Below are positions 57,026 to 64,000 of a stretch of 64,000 bases of DNA, piece by piece (the stretch's first letter is position 1; every line of letters starts with the position of its first letter). The translations under genes were made by a program, and so were the position numbers. The stretch comes from Acanthopleura granulata (lineage: Eukaryota; Mollusca; Polyplacophora; Chitonida; Chitonidae): assembly GCA_016165875.1 (NCBI GenBank), contig JABBOT010000031.1, positions 3,169,913-3,233,912 on the forward strand. Direction: 5' to 3'. The notes below the pieces were generated by a model that made no database searches, was not told where the DNA came from, and saw nothing but the letters and a program-made list of their open reading frames with translations.

Positions 57026-60000
57026 CACTTTGACGAAGCCCCCTTAACGTTACAAACACCTAACTACCATCGCAACCAACACTGTAGGCATTGCGTCACC
57101 ATAGTAGCTACGCAGTTGTAACGTTCACAGCGGTTGGAGAGCAAGTGTGTCCAGCTCCGGCAAGAATGAACAGAAGTTTACACAGTTTTGACTCGAATGT
57201 CTATGGGGTTAGAAGGCTACCCATCAGAAACAAGTCAGCATAACATATGGAGTGCTTGCGTCTCGCGCGTGGGGTTACATGGGGCGCTATGATAGGATGT
57301 AAGAGGTGCGGGAGGGCGAGTTGAAGCGCATCAGGCTGAAGAAGCTTATATCAAAAAATTTCTTGCCACCGCGATCAATTCTCTGTCTGACAAAGCCTCT
57401 GAGATGTCGCCGAAGCGTGGTATTTGGCCCATCGACAACGCTAGTATACTGCGCCCAAAACCTTGGGTCTCTATCAGACCCAATTGAAAAAAATAGCTGT
57501 TTGCTGAATTATTAATTTAAACACCACCCGGCACCGACATGTCGCTGATATAGGGCTGCATGTTAACGTGACACTCTGTAATGATACGACCCAGGATGAG
57601 ACAAATTTGCCGCATTGACTGGTAAAGACTCAGCAGACGGGCAGACAGAAAACATAAAATAAGGAATGAGTCTGGCAATTACTGCAGTTAACATGCTACC
57701 TAGACGTATAATGATCGTTGGTGCGGTTCACAATTCGCGATGATATACCTCGGTGTTCTCCCGCGGAATCGGGCTGATGAACTGAGGGAAATCTTAAACC
57801 GCCCGCTGCGACCCGCGGATAATCATCGTCTGTACGCGGTCAGGATTTTATTGCTCTCTGCTTCAATCATTATTCCTACGAGACAGCGTACCGCTGCAAA
57901 AATCAGCCCTTGCCTTAAAGGCAATTTCCACGGGTCTGTCTACGGGATTATATTTACCTGTTGTAAACTTGACATTGTCTGAGTTTTGTAAGTGTAATGT
58001 GAGCCAAACGTATTCAAGAAAGTTAAGGCATTTTCATTCATAGAAATAATTCGCAAGGAGGGGTGTTTTTGTTAAGAAAAGGCAATGCGATGAATGTCCC
58101 CACAGGGAAAAAAATCCCGTTGGGAAAGATTCACTGGGGACAATCTCCGCTGAGAAAGTGAACGGGTGGGAAAAACGTCGCATTGGGTAAGCAGTTCTGG
58201 ATGTCATATCCACCATACAATTTACATTGCAATCTCATTGATTCAATTAGAAAAAGCTAATTATGTTTCTGTAAAAATATAGGTCAGTTTTTGTTTTCAA
58301 ATTTGCATTACGAGTAACTAACTTCACACCCTAAATATCACGAAAAATCGGGAACCATAGCGTCTTGTCGAGATATAACTGTGAAGATCATAGCAATCGA
58401 GGGTATAAAAAGTAATGATCAATTTCTGCGATTGAGACACCTAACATGTACATTCATGAAAAAGAAAAGCTGATGCAAATCATAGCGCTCCCACCGGGCT
58501 ATCCAGATCTGGGGGGCACCGCTCCCAAATTAGCGTTCCCACACAACTTCACACAACACTGCTCCATGGATGTCCACAGATCATCAAAATTTCCCCATTG
58601 AAATGGGCGTTTAGATGTTAAAAAAAAACTTGAGGAAACTGGCTTCGCGTTACATGCAGTGTCATCAAGGTCAGGGATGCAATGGATTTCAATGTATTTT
58701 AACCACGATAGACAGAATCCTTATCTTTCATCTACTGGGATCTTATTTAAAGTGTATGTTTACGTCTGGAGTTGCTCATGTATCCACGTGTTTATTGTAC
58801 AAGAATAGGGATCTGTCTAAAGTCAAAATACAAGAAAAATGGAAAAGATGAAAACGAAAAATCAAATAAAGCCAACACCAGCTGACAGAGGATATATAGC
58901 GTAAAAACACAAATGCTGCATATGTTTTAACATGGTGACGAAAACATCCACATCCTCTGTACTGACGACCATATGAAATTGTACACCAATCATGCTTTTG
59001 TCATGTAGAGGTCCCGTTTTCGTGCATTTGCTCATGTGCTTGCCTATTTAGCATATCTGTATGAGGTATATAGGGGACAGTGTCAACTTTTGTACGGGAT
59101 CGTCGAGAAAAACATGCCCTGACTGTATATTCCCCCAAATGACAGAAATCTGACCTAATGCCCTAATTCTTATGACCAGTAACACCCAAAATATACCCTT
59201 AAACCACTAAAGTATTATCCTGCAACATCTTACTATACCCACATAATATTTGTTTTTTTTCGAAAACTAATCTTTTCGCACCAAAATGTTCAGTATATGA
59301 AGAAAACCAGTGATATTTCACACAATGTCCACCTGTGTCAGGTATGTTCACTTCACATGCAAGCATAGCTATCTCAGCAATATTTCTGCCATCTCAAAAG
59401 AAACCATTTTGAACCTACAAATACAAATTGCTGGACAAATCTCCAGTCCACATATGTGGTCAAACCTCACGGCTGCTGTTTAACAATACTTTAGACGGGT
59501 CCAAAAGCTCTGAAACCTATTTATTAATTGCATAGTGGCAAATCTCCGAAATAAGTACGTTTCACATCTCTAAAAAAAGGCTGTGTGGGCTGTATAATGG
59601 TATCATTCATCACGAACTGCATAGCCAAAGACAGGAAAATGTGATCGACATTACGATTAGAGTTGCTTTCGCTCATCATCATCAGTGTGTGAAAACTCCA
59701 ATTACACCAAAACGTAAGCCGCTTTTGGACACCTTGTAATGACCAGTTTTGACCAGATGGAAACTAAAAGCCCTCCTTGTTGCTGACTTGACACTAATCA
59801 CATGTACATCCGAAGGCACTAGCGCTCTAAGTCCCTCCGATGGAGGCATCAAAACTAGTACCCATCAGATTGGACGACCAACAGCACTTAGCTGAGACAC
59901 TTGTAAGACATGTCGTCAAGCTCTCGTCATCATCGGTATGGTGAGCATCTTCTGAGTTCGCTGTAGAAATGGCCAGTTCCACGCGTTTGGCGAAAGTGTT

Positions 60001-60883
60001 GACATTACACGTCTGTGTAATGAACTAACTGAAGTTTTACCTGATGTATTTATTTGTAACAATGTTGCTATTGTTAGGTGATTTTCGATGTTTGTGTACA
60101 AAGCGGTTAAAATGAAGAAAGGGTGTACTTTATCGCGGTCGTTTTTTCCTCTTTCCGAATATAGCCTGCCATGCAAGTCTTTGTTACCTAATTATATTAT
60201 CTACAGGTGTATCTTCGCGGATCAATTGATCCAATGCAATCAAGAGCTATCTATTTAACTGATTCACATTTAATGCGCACTGAAGGAATTTTCAGACATT
60301 CAGTGACACAGGGATTTGGGGATTGAGGAAGACGTAATCAGTAAACAACACCACTTTTCGCCAGGTATGCGACTAACCTCACAATATAATCCTTTGTCGC
60401 TTACTGATAAATATTATATTCGGCCGGATACATATTGTCACAAGGTCTTTTCAGCTGTGGTCTAACGCACGCCCAGCAGAAGTTAGCATTTGGTCCAGCT
60501 TATAAATCAATGTGAAATTGCCACACCTATGTAACCAGCTGCAACGGGGATCTTCACATAGGCCATTTGCTTTAAACAAGGAAAACGGCTTTTCGAAAGC
60601 TTTAACAAGCTAATCTTTGCTGACAACACATGTCGTGTTCATCTCCTGCTTAGCTTGGTTTATCCTAAAGGTAACACAAAGTGCCAATTTTCATGGCTTT
60701 ACCCAATAAATCCTATGAAGCTGTTGTACAAACCATTCAGCTGGGATGGGTTTAGTAAACCTGTTTGACATCTTTTTACACGTATATTAACACGTGGTCA
60801 AACGTTTTCCTGCTGTGATGTTATTTATGCTAAAAAAAATGTTGGAGTCTTTTACACCATTTATATCAAAGACTGGCCATCGT

Positions 60884-60922
60884 GAGAATTTTCCAAGAAA
60901 ATTCTTAGTTCTGAACTAAGTC
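60884..60922. other. Two adjacent short palindromes
   Basis: GAATTTTC-caa-GAAAATTC is followed at once by CTTAGTTC-t-GAACTAAG. Each has perfect 8-base arms. Function unknown. Confidence 0.6.
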
Positions 60923-60959
60923 CGATTTCTTCCACTTTGCAGTTCACCGTAAAAACCGT

Positions 60960-61240
60960 TGGCGGGTTTAATTAAGTGGCAGATTTAATTAAAATCATGA
61001 GCTTAAAGCTGTGTCCTTTTCTGAAATTCCAACGGATTCTTCAAACTATTCAAGATTCTACACCAATGCCACGCGGAAAAATTAAATTAAGGCTGTAATG
61101 GACGTTGTCCGCTCCGCTTAGCAAAAAACTGTTTAAGATAAGGTATGCCGCCATTACAGATGTCATGGGAAATGGAAGGGGATTTACGTTTATCCCATGT
61201 ATTTAAACAGCTTACGCAATGGGCAATTTAATTAGGGAAT
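60960..61240. promoter_or_regulatory. Cluster of TTTAATTA sites, possible enhancer
   Basis: 'tttaattaag' at 60967, 'tttaattaaa' at 60983, 'attaaattaagg' at 61081 and 'tttaattaggg' at 61227 lie within 270 bp that are free of recognised repeats. Homeodomain proteins typically bind TAATTA. In AT-rich DNA such clusters can arise by chance, so a regulatory role is only suggested. Confidence 0.25.
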
Positions 61241-62589
61241 CAACTAAGGTATTTGTTTTATTTATCCCTCAGAGAAGCAGCATTCCTCGGATTTCAAAAT
61301 CTCTCTTCCCAGCATTAGTAACAAAGAGAATCTCACACTAGTGGTCATCGCATATTAAAGTTATGAAACTCGTTGAATAAATTTTGTGTTTGTTGCTCGC
61401 TAAATCTCGCAACAGACTTAAAGTCCACTTAACTCGTTTCATTACTTTATATGCGACCACCACAAGTCTGAGATACTGTTTATCACATAACTGAATAGGG
61501 AAATTTCTGAGAAAGCAACAACAGAAAAATCACACCACTTCTGGATAAATTTCACGACAGAACAGGTAGTGCGTGCATGTGCCCCATCACTACTTCAACA
61601 GTGAACGCATGCCTCCTTAAAGGTAAAATAGTTTTAGGTAAAATCTTAATGTATCTGTATATTTTATATGCAGTTAAGGTATTAAAGACAGAATCGTTTT
61701 AAATGGGGGATTAGATGAATTTTTTGCATCTTTTCCTCTCCTGGGAAACTACCTATATTTCGCATAAGCGTTTCGGCATTTTACAGACTGGCTGCGATGG
61801 AGATCGGTGCAGGTTTGACCTGGACTTAGGGGACAGAGAGCTTCAGTTTCGTTTTTATCTCGAAGTTTTATAATTAAGTGTTTAGGAATATGGCCTAAGT
61901 GGCCTGAAATTTGCATTTTGGGGCTCAGAATAAGTAATAACGCTGTCATTCAGTTTATGGACGAGACAACTTTTTATATAATATTATATGGTCAGTGAGA
62001 CGTTTGCTTCATGAGACAATAGCATACGTAATCGCCGTATAATCACTAAGGACTTGTTGGGTTAACCCTGCTACTGATCGCCTAATATAAGGTTAGGACG
62101 TTGTGTTTGCTGATAAAAAAAAAATGTTTCGGCAGCAAAAATCCCCTGTCGTCTGCATCATGTCTCCGCAGAGGAACTGGTCAAGTGATGAACCGAAGGG
62201 TTCCAATACTTTGAAAGGTGTGATATTTCACCGACGGCTTTCTCTGAAAATACATGTCTAACAGTTTTGAACAACAGCACTTCACTCGTACAAAGAAAAA
62301 AGTGCATGTAGGGTGACGTGACGTAACGCTTAGCATTTTGTTCTTCCCACGCTGTGCAACCATTGAAATGTTTTCAAAAGTGTTGTGTACCATGGGCTGG
62401 CATGAATGAAAACTGCATCAGCTATGTGATGAAATGGTTATTACGAAAATATCTAAAGTGATTAATTGACTTTTACCGCATGTAATCAAACGGAGTGTTC
62501 GCACAACTTAACCTTCACATGGGTAGCAAGTGACTGAGTAAGGTGTACCATAATTATGTTTGTATGTATGCACGACGAGGAGTCCATAT

Positions 62590-62852
62590 ATGTAAATATA
62601 CTTTGTCTTGTTGTGGTTTGGTGAAGTGCTGCCGTCGATGAAACACAACACCAAAGGCGCATGACATGACACCCCACCCAGTAACATTATACTGGCACTG
62701 GGCCAATTAGTCCTGTTTCCTCGCTCTAATCTCTCGGTGCTGAGCGTCAAGCGAGGAAGCAGTGGGTGCAATTTTAGAAATCTTTGGTATGACCCGGCTC
62801 TGAGACGAACGCCAAACCACTGTGCCATCGAGGCGATCTCCATCTTTATGAG
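62590..62852 (-). mobile_element. tRNA-derived SINE-like element of a third type
   Basis: On the minus strand a head reads 'gcctcgatggcacagtgg', containing a good A box (tggcacagtgg), followed by 'gagccgggtcatac' near the B-box position. A body with no match to the main family runs to about 62590. The 3' end is uncertain. Confidence 0.5.
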
Positions 62853-62869
62853 ACAGACCGACTTCACCA

Positions 62870-64000
62870 GCAGGACAATTTACTGGACAGCACGTGACCT
62901 GGTATACGAACATAGCGTTGTCAAATCTGTTAGAAAGAATACATTTCCAGGAGGCTATATCCGTTATTTCATCGGGGGTTTAACCACTGCAGTCGCTTTG
63001 GTGGTAAATCACCCGTAATAAGAGCAACACGGGTGTCAATGTGCGATTTACATATTACATGTATATTACGGCAATGTTGGCAACTATTTTACAGAGGGCA
63101 ACTTGTTGCCGGGCCTTTTACGAAAATTGTATACATGTCACAGTGAAACCCTTATTGCCCTCAGAGTTCCAAAAACAATGAGGACAAGGATATCTCGGTA
63201 GATCACTGTGCGTGATTGGAATTGATCCTTCTCCTCCCGTATTCCAGAGCTTCAGAAATAATATATTTGCACCCTGCATTCACAGGATTCGGGCATCAGC
63301 CTAAAAATCATTAAAGTCTATGTCTAATGTTTATGCGATTTAGTAATGAATAACAGCCCAAGCTAAGATCAAGGTTTGGCTCACAATACACCGGGTGACT
63401 TACTGATCAATGAACAAGACTACCTGATGAGAGAGCCAGTCTGCGGGTCATACGAGGAAATAAAGCATTGCCATGAGCGCAAATCCGAGACAAAATATCA
63501 GACATTTGCCTCATTGTGAGGACGTAGAAAACAGACAAAAACATCTGTTCGGAAACATCCTTCTTAAAAGTGTCCTCCCGGTACAGAGATGGATCCTTTA
63601 TGCATTTTAACACTTTCGTTCTCCCTGATACTGTTAGTTATTGTGCTACCTGTACACTTTTATGACTTTTTCTCTCCTATCCCGATCGGGACTATGGTCC
63701 CTTAGAAGCCTTTGGGCATTTCATGTCCGGCAAATGGGGGCAATTATAGGTTTTCGTCTGTTTTCTTCTTTTTTTTTACATTATAAATATACAAACAGCT
63801 GAAAGGTTCTGAGATAAACCAATACACCTGATTACGGAATAGCCGTGTAGTGTATCTCCCGGTCTAGTATAAATAATGTCTACTGATTGTGTCACGATTA
63901 TATTTTGCACATACTCTGCAATTTAAAGGTGTGAAACCCCAATGTGATGACAAACAACCCTTGGGTTCTGTCTTGGCAATGAATGTGATGTAAGTACTAA
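62870..64000. other. Non-coding right end of the window
   Basis: No supported gene, RNA or repeat. Short ORFs on both strands (62737-63018 and 63407-63613) are unsupported, and the first overlaps the SINE-like element. Confidence 0.55.

Larger units (their letters stand above)
57040..62550. other. Non-coding stretch
   Basis: Unique AT-rich sequence apart from the ATTA cluster and palindromes near 61 kb. 58050-58200 has loosely repeated 'gggaaa' and 'cactgggga' blocks. No gene was seen. Confidence 0.55.

Noticed and set aside
62737..63018. 93-codon ORF near the right end
   Set aside because: It overlaps a SINE-like element on the opposite strand and has no supporting features.

Overview
The window is eukaryotic nuclear DNA, most likely from a lophotrochozoan (mollusc, brachiopod or annelid). 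The evidence is an AT-rich, gene-poor sequence, repeated tRNA-headed SINEs whose shared tail resembles 'gtacggcgtaaaacacc' followed by (AAAT)n, splice-like signals, microsatellites, and one long ORF for a DUF7042/7043/7044/7045-type secreted protein. I did not identify the species.

Layout. (1) Positions 1 to about 23985 are a head-to-tail array of four diverged copies of a long unit with no convincing gene. The copies differ by private insertions: MITEs, SINEs, a fold-back element and an LTR-like repeat of about 840 bp. (2) About 24.0-35.1 kb is mostly unique non-coding DNA. It holds a tandem pair of segments that each contain a SINE (26.07-26.89 kb), a 39-bp minisatellite (29.98-30.30 kb), another SINE and an (AAT)n tract. 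(3) 35104-37092, minus strand, is the only confident protein gene: an uninterrupted 662-codon ORF for a secreted, probably GPI-anchored, cysteine-rich protein. It has two related modules on either side of a ShKT-like six-cysteine domain. (4) 37.1-46.8 kb is non-coding apart from two weak exon candidates, a 90-92-bp satellite and a microsatellite. (5) 46.87-48.13 kb is a second copy of the LTR-like repeat, split by a SINE. Further SINEs and a 23-bp minisatellite follow. (6) 50.2-64 kb holds two fold-back elements with mirrored motif arrays, a MITE with long inverted repeats related to one at 6.6 kb, a SINE-like element of another type, an ATTA-rich segment and weak coding hints.

Nothing here forms an operon or a multi-gene system. 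The items most worth following up are the 24-kb array, the duplicated-module/ShKT protein and the two-copy MITE family. All homology statements come from reading by eye; no search was run.
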